64,000 nucleotides of DNA from Marinobacter qingdaonensis (GTDB taxonomy: Bacteria > Pseudomonadota > Gammaproteobacteria > Pseudomonadales > Oleiphilaceae): contig NZ_JAYDCJ010000003.1 of NCBI RefSeq assembly GCF_034555935.1, positions 1,488,001 through 1,552,000 on the forward strand, given 5' to 3'. The translations under genes and the position numbers were made by a program. The number at the start of each line of letters is the position of its first letter. Position 1 is the stretch's first letter. This document shows, in pieces, positions 35,880 through 45,071 of this stretch. Under the pieces are notes generated by a model that was not told where the DNA came from, ran no database searches, and saw nothing but the letters and a program-made list of their open reading frames with translations.

Positions 35880-37571
35880 ATGATTGCATCGAATTCAGAA
35901 CGCGCGCCGTGGCTGCCGTTGATTGGCCGTTTCCATCATCTGCTGGTTTTGCTGCTGTTCGCGCTGGCGGTGGCGCTGCCCGGGTTTGCCCTGACGGGGT
36001 TGGTGGTGGCGGTACTGGTTACGCTGGCGGGCTGGTGGCTCGGGGCTGGCCGGTTCAGCCGTGAGGAGGCACCGGCTCCGGCGAGCGCCACTCAGTCCGG
36101 CGAGGTGCTGGACATCTCCGAGGACCAGCCGGTCGGCGCTGGCCAGGCCGGGCGCATTGCCCGGGAGCACAATGAACTGCTGGCCAGCATGCGCGGCGCC
36201 CTGTCGGACCTGCGCCACCATGCGGTGCAGGTGGCGGTGCAGTCGGCGCGGCTGCGTAAGCTCACCGGCGAGGCCCAGCAGAGTGCCACCAAGCAGGAGG
36301 AGGTGTCCCAGCTCATTGCCCAGTCCAGTGGCGAGGGAGCCACGGCCCTTGAGGACATTACCGAGCGCACCGGGTCGGTGTCGGAGCTCAATTCCCGCAA
36401 CCTGGACGGGGTGCGCGAGTCCAACGAGGCGCTGTCCCAGGTGGCCGAGCGCATCCGCGAGGTAAACGACCAGCTGCAGAACTTCCGCGAGACCGTGGCC
36501 GGGTTGAGCGAGAGCGCGGGCAAGATTGGCAAGATCCTGGAAATGGTGCAGGGCTTTTCCGACCAGACCAATTTGCTCGCCCTCAACGCCGCCATTGAGG
36601 CGGCCCGGGCCGGGGAGGCCGGCCGCGGTTTTGCGGTGGTGGCGGACGAGGTGCGCCAGCTGGCCCAGAAAATCGCGTCGGCCACCGGCGACGTGCACGA
36701 GATCATCAGCGACATGGACGCCCGGGTCGGGCGCACGGAAAAGGACACCGAGCAACTGCTGGTGCAGACCGATCAGGCCCGGGAAGAGGTGACCTCAACC
36801 GCCGCCCAGTTCGACAACATGCTGCAGTACATCGAGCAGGCGCACGCGGAGCTGCTGTCCATCACCTCGTCGGTGGAGGAGGTCAGCATCACCAACCGCC
36901 AGGTGCACGAGCATGGCAACGAGATCCATGATCTGGGCCGGGAGTTGGCGAAGGAAATTGCCGAGTCAGACGCCTTCTCCGAGCAGCTTCGCAAGGCCAC
37001 CGAGGCCTCCATGGAGTTGCTGGCCCGCTACCGGATCGGCCGGGGCGCCTTCGAAGAGATCCTGGAGGCCCGTCAGCAACTGGCGGCGGAGGTCGAGCAA
37101 CGGCTGACCGAACTGGCCCGGCAGGGCGTTGATATCTTCGATCGGCGTTACGAGCCGATTCCAAACACCTCGCCCCAGAAATACCGCACCAGCTTCTCCG
37201 ATCGCTTCAAACGCGAGTTCCAGGACCTGACCGACCAGAGCAAGGAGCGCTTCACTGGCACCGTCTACAGCCTGCTGGTGGACGTGAAAGGCTACATTCC
37301 CGTGCACCACCGGGCCACGTCCCAGCCGCCCACCGGCGACCCGAATAAAGACCTGCTCTACAGTCGCGACCAGCGGCTGTACAACAGCAACGAAACCGAG
37401 ACCCGACGGGCCAGCCACACCGAACGGTTCCTGCTGCAGACCTACATCCGGGACACCGGCGAGATCCTGAACGACCTGTCGATTCCGGTGTATGTGGATG
37501 GCAAGCACTGGGGCGCGGTGATCATGGGGTTCAATCCGGACCTGCTGCTGGCCGGTGACGGCCGCGGCTGA
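35880..37571 (+). CDS. Methyl-accepting chemotaxis protein with C-terminal sensor domain
   Basis: 563 aa. Two N-terminal membrane helices forming a hairpin (residues about 18-57), a signalling domain with tip [20 protein letters not shown] and [16 protein letters not shown], and then an extra C-terminal domain from about residue 400: [65 protein letters not shown]. This PAS/Cache-like module after the signalling part is known in some cytoplasm-sensing receptors. Divergent from the coupled receptor pair. Confidence 0.92.
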   Translation: MIASNSERAPWLPLIGRFHHLLVLLLFALAVALPGFALTGLVVAVLVTLAGWWLGAGRFSREEAPAPASATQSGEVLDISEDQPVGAGQAGRIAREHNELLASMRGALSDLRHHAVQVAVQSARLRKLTGEAQQSATKQEEVSQLIAQSSGEGATALEDITERTGSVSELNSRNLDGVRESNEALSQVAERIREVNDQLQNFRETVAGLSESAGKIGKILEMVQGFSDQTNLLALNAAIEAARAGEAGRGFAVVADEVRQLAQKIASATGDVHEIISDMDARVGRTEKDTEQLLVQTDQAREEVTSTAAQFDNMLQYIEQAHAELLSITSSVEEVSITNRQVHEHGNEIHDLGRELAKEIAESDAFSEQLRKATEASMELLARYRIGRGAFEEILEARQQLAAEVEQRLTELARQGVDIFDRRYEPIPNTSPQKYRTSFSDRFKREFQDLTDQSKERFTGTVYSLLVDVKGYIPVHHRATSQPPTGDPNKDLLYSRDQRLYNSNETETRRASHTERFLLQTYIRDTGEILNDLSIPVYVDGKHWGAVIMGFNPDLLLAGDGRG

Positions 37572-37652
37572 CCGGCGCCCGCATTGCCCCGCGGTTGGGG
37601 CATGTGCGAGTCTGGTGCAGGTGTTTGTTTTTAAAGCGCAAAGGAGAAAACA

Positions 37653-38069
37653 ATGAACAGCAAGGTTAAGAAGTCTGTCGCACTGTCTGTTGTCGCCGGG
37701 TTTTCACTGCAGCTCGTCGCCTGTGGCACGATTCTGTACCCGGAGAGAAAGGGCCAGACCTCGGGCCACCTGGACCCCGGCGTGGTGATCCTGGATGGCA
37801 TCGGCTTGCTGTTCTTCCTGATTCCCGGGGTCATTGCCTTCGCGGTCGATTTCAGCAACGGCACCATCTACTTGCCCGGTGGCACTGCGTCCCTGGATTC
37901 CGGCGAGGTGAATGCCGTGCAGATTACCGGTGAGATGACCAACGAAAAGATCGAGCAGGCCATTTTTGAACACACCGGCGAGCGGGTCAGCCTGGAGGAC
38001 GATGCGGTTCAGGCCCGGGAAGAGACGATCACCCTGAGTGCGCTGAACCGGGAAGTGCGGTTTTTGTAG
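37653..38069 (+). CDS. Putative polyribonucleotide-like small lipoprotein, function unknown
   Basis: 138 aa. The signal sequence ends at LVACG (Cys24), a lipobox. The mature region has a hydrophobic helix (ILDGIGLLFFLIPGVIAFAV) and a hydrophilic C-terminus. The layout TILYPERKGQ..LDPGVVILDGIGLLFFLIPG is shared by many short proteobacterial lipoproteins of unknown role. The word 'polyribonucleotide' in the short name should not be read as an activity: no enzymatic motif is seen. RBS AAAGGAGAA before the ATG. Confidence 0.75.
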   Translation: MNSKVKKSVALSVVAGFSLQLVACGTILYPERKGQTSGHLDPGVVILDGIGLLFFLIPGVIAFAVDFSNGTIYLPGGTASLDSGEVNAVQITGEMTNEKIEQAIFEHTGERVSLEDDAVQAREETITLSALNREVRFL

Positions 38070-38106
38070 GGAGCGGACGCTCCCTATCCCAAGTATTGGA
38101 GCCCCT

Positions 38107-40029
38107 CTACAGCGCCTGTTGACCGTCCGGGGTCAGCAGGGGCAGGGCAACCTCGCCGCCCACGCTCACCGCGGTCGCCGCCAGGTCGCGGGAGAAGGCG
38201 CCGGTAAACGTCGGGTGCTGGCCGTACAGCAGCAGGACCAATTGATCCCCGGCGTTTAACCGTTCCGCGACGCCAACCATCTCAAAGGCGTGCTCGCCAA
38301 AGCCGCGAATCGGATGAACCTGTTCGTCGATCAGCTCGGGCAGGCCCACACCGCCCTTGATGACACCCACCCCAACGAACAGGATGGCATCGCAGGTGCC
38401 GGTCGAGAAGATTGGGTCGGATTCGTCCAGGCATTGCTCGTCGAGGCTCGACAGGGGGCTGCCCACGTTCAGGGTCGCAGTTGGAATGCCGGCAATCAGG
38501 CCGTCCTCCTCCAGGGTGGTCAGTGGCACGATGGTGGGCAACAAGCCGGACACACCGGTGAAGGCGGTCACTTCGATGGCGTTACTGGCCAGGTCGAATT
38601 CGACCGGGAAGCGGGCGCCGCCCACCGTCACCTCCGGAGTGGACACGGCATCGCCCGGGGTGAGGGTGTAGCAGATCTGGTTGCCGGTGGTGATGACGTT
38701 GTCCGCATCGCCCCGGTCCAGCAATTTGTCATTGAACCAGGCCACGGCCGCCTGATTGGCGCTGATGTCGCCGCAGCTGGCCAGGGTATTCAGCCCCGCG
38801 TTGGGCAATTCAGGCAGCGCCTCCAGATAGAAACCCAGATTGGCCAGGGTCTCCTGCACCAGGCCGGCGTTCGGGGCCAGGTAGTGGTGGCTGAACGGGT
38901 AGGTCAGCAGGCGCACATCGCCACCGGCAGCTTTCAGTACCTTGTAGTTTTCCCAGGCATCGTTGAACGGGAACAGGCTGTCGCGCATGCCCTGGAACAT
39001 CAGCACGTCCACCGGGTAGGGGTTGCTCTGTGGGGTCTTGATGACGTAGCGGCCGTCGCTGGTGACCGGAATCCGGCCGGTGATGGGATCAAGCAGGTAC
39101 TCCTGGGTGTTGCCGGCGTCAAACAGCTCCAGGCCGCGCTCGTTGTCCCAGAAATAGCTGGGGCTGTGGTAGTGGAAGAAATCCAGCGCCGGATCCGAAA
39201 CGCCATGCTCGACAATGCCATTCACCAGGGTTGAGCGCAGATAGGGATCCATGGAACCGCCGGTTCCGGTATCGCCCACCAGCGACAGGAACGCCAGCCA
39301 GTAGTTCTTGGTCACGTTACCCGGGTTCAGGCTGTAAGTGAGGTCGTGCCAGGTGATGTGCGGCACCATGGCATCCATCCGCTGGTCGGGGTCGACGTTG
39401 TAGAGCAGGTATTGGAAGCCGCCGCCGTAGCTACCCCCGATTCCGCCCAGCAACAGGTTGTCGTCCCGGTACTTCAGGTAGTCCAGATGGCTTTCAGCCC
39501 AGTCCACGATCTGGACCAGGTCCTCGCCCTCGAAGTCCGGGTCCATCACCCGGATGTTGCCGCCACTTTCACCGTGCCCGCGCTGATCAATGCTGATGAC
39601 GGTGAACCCCGCGGACACCAGGGGGGCGATGGGCGCCAGCGGATCATCGCCGGCGTCCGTGGAACGTGAGCCGCTGAATCCGTGCCCCTGGAGAATCAGG
39701 GGGTGCTCGGTCTGGCAATCGAACTGGGCCGGCTCGAACACCTGGAAAACGATGGCGGCACCGTCCACCCGCGAGGGCATTTCCACCCGGTAACTGCGGT
39801 TGCCGGTCAACCGCTCGCCCTGGTCGCAAGAGGCGTGGGCCAGCTCGCTGATGCTGTCGGTCAGAGGGCGGGCAATGGAGCGGGTGGAAGACTTGTCGTT
39901 GGTGCTGGCTTGCTCGGTGCTTTGCGACGAGGTGCCGGTGCCGTCGTCGGAACTGCCACCACCGCCACCGCAGGCGCCAAGCATGGCGGCGGTGATGCCG
40001 AGAACCAGGGCATGGATTCGATTGTTCAT
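38107..40029 (-). CDS. Secreted lipid-anchored alpha/beta hydrolase
   Basis: 640 aa from ATG 40029. Lipobox LGAC (Cys about 21) followed by a Gly/Ser linker, then a CocE/X-Pro-dipeptidyl-peptidase-like alpha/beta hydrolase: HPLILQGHGFSGSR, SIDQRGHGESGG, and the nucleophile elbow GGIGGSYGGGFQ. The catalytic acid and His are likely in MRDSLFPFNDAW and YPFSHHYLAP. A beta-rich C-terminal part (about 470-640) follows, as in X-Pro peptidases. Substrate unknown; an extracellular esterase or peptidase is likely. Confidence 0.85.
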   Translation of the reverse strand: MNNRIHALVLGITAAMLGACGGGGGSSDDGTGTSSQSTEQASTNDKSSTRSIARPLTDSISELAHASCDQGERLTGNRSYRVEMPSRVDGAAIVFQVFEPAQFDCQTEHPLILQGHGFSGSRSTDAGDDPLAPIAPLVSAGFTVISIDQRGHGESGGNIRVMDPDFEGEDLVQIVDWAESHLDYLKYRDDNLLLGGIGGSYGGGFQYLLYNVDPDQRMDAMVPHITWHDLTYSLNPGNVTKNYWLAFLSLVGDTGTGGSMDPYLRSTLVNGIVEHGVSDPALDFFHYHSPSYFWDNERGLELFDAGNTQEYLLDPITGRIPVTSDGRYVIKTPQSNPYPVDVLMFQGMRDSLFPFNDAWENYKVLKAAGGDVRLLTYPFSHHYLAPNAGLVQETLANLGFYLEALPELPNAGLNTLASCGDISANQAAVAWFNDKLLDRGDADNVITTGNQICYTLTPGDAVSTPEVTVGGARFPVEFDLASNAIEVTAFTGVSGLLPTIVPLTTLEEDGLIAGIPTATLNVGSPLSSLDEQCLDESDPIFSTGTCDAILFVGVGVIKGGVGLPELIDEQVHPIRGFGEHAFEMVGVAERLNAGDQLVLLLYGQHPTFTGAFSRDLAATAVSVGGEVALPLLTPDGQQAL

Positions 40030-40187
40030 AGCTCTGCCTTTTGTGATTTTTTGTTGCAGCGTGTTTCGAACTGTGACGAAAACCACATTAGGGCGGAGGG
40101 CTCATCAAGGCGATGGCCAGAATGCCCCTGGGCGGGGACGCTTGAGTCAATCTGGAAGGGTGAGCGGAATACCGCTAGGGGCTGCGG

Positions 40188-40997
40188 TTACTGCAGCCAA
40201 GGCAGGTCCGGATGGCCGGGCTGGCTGAGTGCCTGGATCAATTCGTCGGGGTAGGTGCCGCGATAGTAGTGGGCCAGGGTGCCGTCCGTTTTCATCTGGT
40301 CGAGGGTGTCTTGCCAGAGGTTCACCGTGGCCTTGTCGGTGTCCCGGGATATGGCGATGTACAGGTATCGAATGGAGGTGATGTAGGCCAGCTCGACGTC
40401 GTCCGCGGAATACGCCGATTGGTCAAACAGCGGCAGGCGCCCGATGTCGCTGGTCACCCAGGCGTCGACGCGGCCGTGCATCAGCATTTCCAGGCATTGC
40501 TCGGGCATGGTGGGCTGTTCCAGGTTGGTGAAACCCAGAGCCGACAGGGATTCGCCGCCCGAGCCACCCCGATAGGCACAGATGCCGTCGAGCGATCGGG
40601 CATCGTCGAGCGTTTGGATGGCAACGCCATCGTCGCGACGGACAAAGAAACCGGTGGTGATGCGTTTGATCGGGCCGACCCAATGGAACTGGTCTTCGCG
40701 CAGTTCGGACCGGGTGGTTTCGAACAGGGCAACCTTGGGGCCTTTCTGCGCCATACGGTAACCCCGCGCCCAGGGCACCAGGGAAATGTCGCCCGGTGCG
40801 CCAACCCGTCGCATCAGTTCACGGACCAGTTCCGCCGTAGCGCCGGTGACGCGACCATTCTCATCAAGGTATTCACCCGGGGGCGAGTGCTCTGTTACGA
40901 CTCGCATGGGTTCGGCGGACACCTGAGCGCAGATCAGTCCGATGGCTAGCAGAAGGCCCGCCCGTGCCACATTACCGACAGACAAATTCCAAGACAT
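40188..40997 (-). CDS. Periplasmic substrate-binding protein, family 3 (orphan)
   Basis: 269 aa from ATG 40997. Signal peptide ends SAEP. Type II binding-protein fold of the amino-acid/polar-compound class: RVVTEHSPPGEYLDENGRVT, AELVRELMRRVG, and FETTRSELREDQFHWVGPI. No permease or ATPase gene adjoins, as with many single SBP_bac_3 proteins in marine gammaproteobacteria that may serve signalling roles. Ligand unknown. Confidence 0.87.
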   Translation of the reverse strand: MSWNLSVGNVARAGLLLAIGLICAQVSAEPMRVVTEHSPPGEYLDENGRVTGATAELVRELMRRVGAPGDISLVPWARGYRMAQKGPKVALFETTRSELREDQFHWVGPIKRITTGFFVRRDDGVAIQTLDDARSLDGICAYRGGSGGESLSALGFTNLEQPTMPEQCLEMLMHGRVDAWVTSDIGRLPLFDQSAYSADDVELAYITSIRYLYIAISRDTDKATVNLWQDTLDQMKTDGTLAHYYRGTYPDELIQALSQPGHPDLPWLQ

Positions 40998-41122
40998 GCC
41001 CCACCCTACATCGCGGAAACCAGCGCGCCGTTCTGCACGGCCCACCCTCACGTTCTCGCAGCATAGCCAGCCTGGCAAGGCTTGTCTGCAAAATCACGCA
41101 AAAGGTGAAAAATTTAATCTTT

Positions 41123-41713
41123 TCACGGCCGTTTCGCCCTGGATGCCAGAAATTCCTGCAACATGCTGTAGCTCAGACCCCAGATGCAGTACCCCTGGTA
41201 CCGGCAACAGGGCATGTTGAGGGTACCCAGCGGCGTGCGCCAGGGCAGACTGCCCTGGTTCTCTTCCGCCGCCAGATAATCCAGGGGCACCCACACCACC
41301 CGTTGGACCTCGTGGTTCAGCGTCACCGAGCGCGGCCCCCGCCACTCGTAGAGGTAAGGGGTGACCACCATGGGCCGCCAGCGGCTGTGATGGCGGGTCA
41401 GCAGGTCGGACAACCGGGCCCGGAACCGGCCGTGCTGGGTCAGGTCGACGCCGGTTTCCTCCAGGGTTTCCCGCTCGGCCGTCGCCCGCGGCGAGGCGTC
41501 CTCCGGCTGCATGCGGCCGCCGGGGAAGGCCATGTCGCCAGACCAGGGATCGCCTTCCCGGCGGGCGCGCTGGATGAACAGCAACTCGGTGCCACCGCTG
41601 GCGGCTCTTCGATAGATCAGCGCCACGGACGCGCGGGTCAGGTGTCTCCGGAAAGGCAATTCCTGAGGGCGCAGGGCCTGCGCCCATCGGCGGGGTGTCA
41701 TGGAGGGCGTCAT
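41123..41713 (-). CDS. Nudix hydrolase, CoA pyrophosphatase-like
   Basis: 196 aa. The Nudix box runs from GGRMQPED to RETLEETGVDL (residues about 64-88), and upstream FIQRARREGDPWSGDMAFPG matches the NuCoA motif of CoA-diphosphatases (UPF0035). It would split CoA or acyl-CoA into phosphopantetheine and 3',5'-ADP. Start MTPSMTPRRW chosen at 41713; a second Met 4 codons later is possible. Confidence 0.9.
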   Translation of the reverse strand: MTPSMTPRRWAQALRPQELPFRRHLTRASVALIYRRAASGGTELLFIQRARREGDPWSGDMAFPGGRMQPEDASPRATAERETLEETGVDLTQHGRFRARLSDLLTRHHSRWRPMVVTPYLYEWRGPRSVTLNHEVQRVVWVPLDYLAAEENQGSLPWRTPLGTLNMPCCRYQGYCIWGLSYSMLQEFLASRAKRP

Positions 41714-41759
41714 GGGGTGAGTCCTTGGTTGTCCGTCGCGCCCATGGGTCAGCCGGGCG

Positions 41760-42257
41760 TTAGCCGGCGGGCGTCCACAACCCCTGCAGTTTTCCCAGCA
41801 TCGAGGCCCCGACGCCCTGGTCGCCCAGGAAACCGAGAATGATTGGCAGGAATTGCTGAATCATGGCCGGGTCCATGCCCAGGGCCGAGAACGCCGACTG
41901 CACCCCATCCATGGTGGAGATGTTGGAGATCAGGCTCTTGCTCAGGCTGCTGCCGCCGCCCATCAGGCTGGAGAGGCCGGTGGCCTTGTCGGTCAGGTTG
42001 CTGATGGTGCCGGCGCCGAGCTGGTTCTTGGCGAGTTGCAGCATGGCCCCGGTGCCGCCCACAGCCTGGGACTGGGTCACGCCGAGCTGGTTCTGCAACT
42101 GGCCGACCAGTTGCTGGGCTTCGCCTTTTACCTGCGTGGCAGAGGTGAGGGCGGCGGAGCTTTTGGAGAGCGAGTCGTTCAGGCTGAAGGCATCGACCGC
42201 GGGGGTGAACAGGTAGATGCTGGAAACTAGGAGAAACTGCTTGAGGATGGCGTTCAT
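41760..42257 (-). CDS. DUF2780-type secreted protein
   Basis: 165 aa. Signal peptide ends near VDAFS. The mature protein is Ser/Gly/Leu-rich with conserved LVGQLQNQLGVTQSQAVGGT and LGMDPAMIQQFLPIILGFLG, the pattern of DUF2780 (VcgC/VcgE-like) proteins. Role unknown; some relatives are small exported proteins. Stands alone between Nudix and GST genes. Confidence 0.85.
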   Translation of the reverse strand: MNAILKQFLLVSSIYLFTPAVDAFSLNDSLSKSSAALTSATQVKGEAQQLVGQLQNQLGVTQSQAVGGTGAMLQLAKNQLGAGTISNLTDKATGLSSLMGGGSSLSKSLISNISTMDGVQSAFSALGMDPAMIQQFLPIILGFLGDQGVGASMLGKLQGLWTPAG

Positions 42258-42342
42258 TCGGAAATCCTTTCGCCGATGCGTTTAGGTTAGCAAGCTATAT
42301 AAGGGCGCTGGCGCGGAATAAAATGCAGCGAACGAAGACACA

Positions 42343-43011
42343 TCAGGCGAAGTCATACTCGCCGCCTTTCTTGAGCGCCGCCTGGTACGCCGGTCGGGCG
42401 TGTACCCGCTCCACCCATGCGGTGATGTTGGGCCGGTCCTTGCCGACGATGCCCCGGGCGACCGACGCTTCCAGCGGGAAGCTCATCTGGATGTCGGCGC
42501 CACTGAGTTGGTCGCCCAGGAACCAGGTGTGGTTGGCCAGGTGGTTTTCGACAAAATCGAGGTGGGTTTTGATCATCGGGCCGATGAAGATCTGGTTGGT
42601 CTTGTCGGAAATGCCCTTGGCCACCGGCTTGATGAAGAAGGGCATTGGGCTGGTTTTGACCTTTTCGAACACCAGGCGCATCACCAGTGGCGGCATCAGT
42701 GAGCCTTCGGCGTAATGCAGCCAGTAGGTATAGTCCAGCCAGGCCTGACCGCCGGCCTCGGGCAGCAGGCTGTCCTTGCCGTAGGTGTGGGCCAGGTATT
42801 CGATGATGGCGCCGGATTCGGCCACCACCAGATCGCCGTCGGTGAGCACCGGCGATTTACCCAGCGGGTGGATCTTCTTGAGGCTGTCGGGCGCCAGCAT
42901 GGTCTTGGGATCGCGCTCGTAGCGCTGGATCTCGTAGGGCAGGCCGAGTTCCTCCAGCATCCAGAGAATGCGCTGGGAGCGGGAATTGTTCAGGTGGTGG
43001 ACGGTGATCAT
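42343..43011 (-). CDS. Glutathione S-transferase family protein
   Basis: 222 aa. The thioredoxin-like N-terminal domain starts MITVHHLNNSRSQRILWMLE with SR-x-S-Q-R, typical of bacterial GSTs using Ser near the start, and contains GKSPVLTDGDLVVAESGAII. The helical C-terminal domain has LSGADIQMSFPLEA. Soluble, conjugates glutathione to electrophiles or acts as a peroxidase; substrate unknown. Confidence 0.9.
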   Translation of the reverse strand: MITVHHLNNSRSQRILWMLEELGLPYEIQRYERDPKTMLAPDSLKKIHPLGKSPVLTDGDLVVAESGAIIEYLAHTYGKDSLLPEAGGQAWLDYTYWLHYAEGSLMPPLVMRLVFEKVKTSPMPFFIKPVAKGISDKTNQIFIGPMIKTHLDFVENHLANHTWFLGDQLSGADIQMSFPLEASVARGIVGKDRPNITAWVERVHARPAYQAALKKGGEYDFA

Positions 43012-43026
43012 GCCGAAACTCCTTGT

Positions 43027-44016
43027 TTAGATTAACCCCGACCGAATCATGTCGAAGGTGTCCAGAATGCGAGCCACGAACTGGTCTTTCGGGCGGAAAC
43101 TGCTCTGGGTGCTGGCGGCCACGTCCCGTTCCAGGTGATCCAGCAGTTTGTGCAGGCGCCGTCGGTGCAGGCCGATTGCCGCCTGGACCGGATCGGATAT
43201 TACCCCGGACAGGGCCGCAAACGCCGCCAGGGCCGCCATGACCGCAACCAGCACGCCGGCGGTGGTCGCCAGCGAGGGCTCCGGGGGGAATACGCTGTAA
43301 TACCAGTTGCCGATGGTTTCCCCGAGAAAAAAATCTTTCGCGGCCAGGGTCTTGGCCAGCATGGACGCCAGCACCACCGCCAGGCCGATACCGCCGGGGG
43401 TAAATTTCTGAAAGGCGAAGGCGCCCAGCACGGTGCAGGAGATGCTGTTGGTGATGTCGGCCGAGGCCGTGCGGGTCACGCGGTACTGGCTCAGGGCATC
43501 CGCCAGAACCGGCTCGATCAGTTGGCTAAAGCGCTGGTGGTCTATCGGCTCGACCGCGTGCCGGGTGTACAACGCCTCCAGCGATTCGATCACATAGCTC
43601 TCCAGCAGCGTGGTCGCGGGTCCCTGGTGCTCGGGATGTTGGTGTTCGCGATTGTTGAGCAGGTCCTGCTGGATCAGCTGCGAGATGTGCGCCTGTACCC
43701 GGGTGGTAAAGCCGGCCGGTATCCGGTCAGCGAGCCTGTGCAGCCACTGCAGGCCTTGGCGTTTCCGAGTGAGGATCTTTACCAGGCAGGCCAGGGCATA
43801 GACCGGGGCCCAGAGCAGGTTGAAGGGGGCTCGCAGCATGTCCCAGCCCAGCGCCATCCGGTTGGTGGCGATGGCGCCGGGGTAGTGGAAATGGCGGTCG
43901 ATGAACGCCGGCACCCGTGCCCGACAGTCGGCAAAGTACCGGGCCACGCCAGTCTGGATGGCGCGCTCGATCGCTACTTCGGACAGGTGCTGTGCGGGTG
44001 GTGCGGCTGTGGTCAT
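43027..44016 (-). CDS. DUF6635-like membrane-associated protein
   Basis: 329 aa. N-terminal soluble part (AIQTGVARYFADCRARVPAF, then HFHYPGAIATNRMALGWDML), a helical middle, and two hydrophobic segments near residues 205-225 (FTPGGIGLAVVLASMLAKTL) and 248-275 (TTAGVLVAVMAALAAFAALS), then a basic C-terminus. I match it to the DUF6635 group from memory, without certainty. Function unknown. Downstream of and co-oriented with the RNase Z gene. Confidence 0.7.
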   Translation of the reverse strand: MTTAAPPAQHLSEVAIERAIQTGVARYFADCRARVPAFIDRHFHYPGAIATNRMALGWDMLRAPFNLLWAPVYALACLVKILTRKRQGLQWLHRLADRIPAGFTTRVQAHISQLIQQDLLNNREHQHPEHQGPATTLLESYVIESLEALYTRHAVEPIDHQRFSQLIEPVLADALSQYRVTRTASADITNSISCTVLGAFAFQKFTPGGIGLAVVLASMLAKTLAAKDFFLGETIGNWYYSVFPPEPSLATTAGVLVAVMAALAAFAALSGVISDPVQAAIGLHRRRLHKLLDHLERDVAASTQSSFRPKDQFVARILDTFDMIRSGLI

Positions 44017-44055
44017 GGCAGGTCTGGGCCGTGGGTTGTGCGAGCGACCATGGTA

Positions 44056-45033
44056 TCAGGGATTGTCCGTCGTCAGGCAGCGCAGGGTCAGATCCTTCTC
44101 CAATCGATAGCTGTCGAAATCCCGGGCCAGGAACAGCTCGCCCCGGTAATGCCGCAGGGCTTCGGCCGCCAGTTGGTTGATGTGGGGCGCACCGCCCGGC
44201 CCGGACTGGTAGCGGGAACTGAAGTGGGTCAGCACCAGGTTGGGCAACTGGGCCTGCTGGGCGAAGCGCGCCACCTGTTCGGCGGAGCTGTGCTGGGGCC
44301 AGGGGCCGACCCGCTCGGACACGTCCTGGGTGTAGGTGGCTTCGTGGATCAGCGCGTGGCTGCCGGCACTGGCCTCGGCGAGCAGCGTCGGGTCGTCATT
44401 ATCGCCGGCCACGATCAGGCGCCGGGCGACCCGGGGAATTTCGGTGTAGTCGTCGCTCCGAAGCAGTCGCCCATCGGCCAGGGTAACGTCCCGACCTTTC
44501 TGCAGCTCACCCCAGCTGGGGCCGGGCTCGATGCCGTCCTCGGTCAGTCTGTCCTGGCGCAGCTGTCGCTCCAGGTTTTGCTCCGTGAACACGTAGGCCC
44601 GGCAGGGCACCCGATGGGACAGGGCCACGTTGGTGACCGCAAAATGCTCGTCCTGCCAGCGAAAATCCGCCGCCTCGGAGTCGATGAAATTGACCGGGTA
44701 GCTCAGGCTGGAGTCGCTGTTCTCCAGGGTCGAGGTGACGAACCGGTGGGTTTGGACCGGGGCAATCAGGTCCAGCGGTTCGGTGCGCCCGAGCATGGAG
44801 GCGCTGGTGAGCAGCCCCGGCAGGCCGAAGGTGTGGTCACCGTGGATGTGGGTGATGAAGATCGCCCGCAGCTGCATCACCGAGTAGTGCGCGCGCAACA
44901 GCTGGTGCTGGGTGCCCTCGCCACAGTCCACCAGGTACCAGGGCCTGGGGCCCGAGGGCGCTAACGCCAGTGCGGTGACGTTGCGGGCCCGGGTGGGTGT
45001 GCCCGCCGAGGTGCCCAGAAAGGTGAATTCCAT
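44056..45033 (-). CDS. rnz: Ribonuclease Z (ElaC family)
   Basis: 325 aa metallo-beta-lactamase fold. FLGTSAGTPTRARNVTALAL at the start, the metal motif HIHGDH (His62-His67), GLLTSASMLGRTEPL, and LIHEATYT. These mark the RNase Z family, which trims tRNA 3' ends; E. coli RNase BN is the orthologue. Bacterial short form length is as expected. Confidence 0.92.
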   Translation of the reverse strand: MEFTFLGTSAGTPTRARNVTALALAPSGPRPWYLVDCGEGTQHQLLRAHYSVMQLRAIFITHIHGDHTFGLPGLLTSASMLGRTEPLDLIAPVQTHRFVTSTLENSDSSLSYPVNFIDSEAADFRWQDEHFAVTNVALSHRVPCRAYVFTEQNLERQLRQDRLTEDGIEPGPSWGELQKGRDVTLADGRLLRSDDYTEIPRVARRLIVAGDNDDPTLLAEASAGSHALIHEATYTQDVSERVGPWPQHSSAEQVARFAQQAQLPNLVLTHFSSRYQSGPGGAPHINQLAAEALRHYRGELFLARDFDSYRLEKDLTLRCLTTDNP

Positions 45034-45071
45034 GGTGTCTCAGTGCTTGTCGGGTGAGTCGAAAACCGGTG

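Noticed and set aside
43135..44964. 609-codon + strand open frame
   Set aside because: Spans two minus-strand genes (DUF6635-like and RNase Z) in antisense; no recognisable motif.
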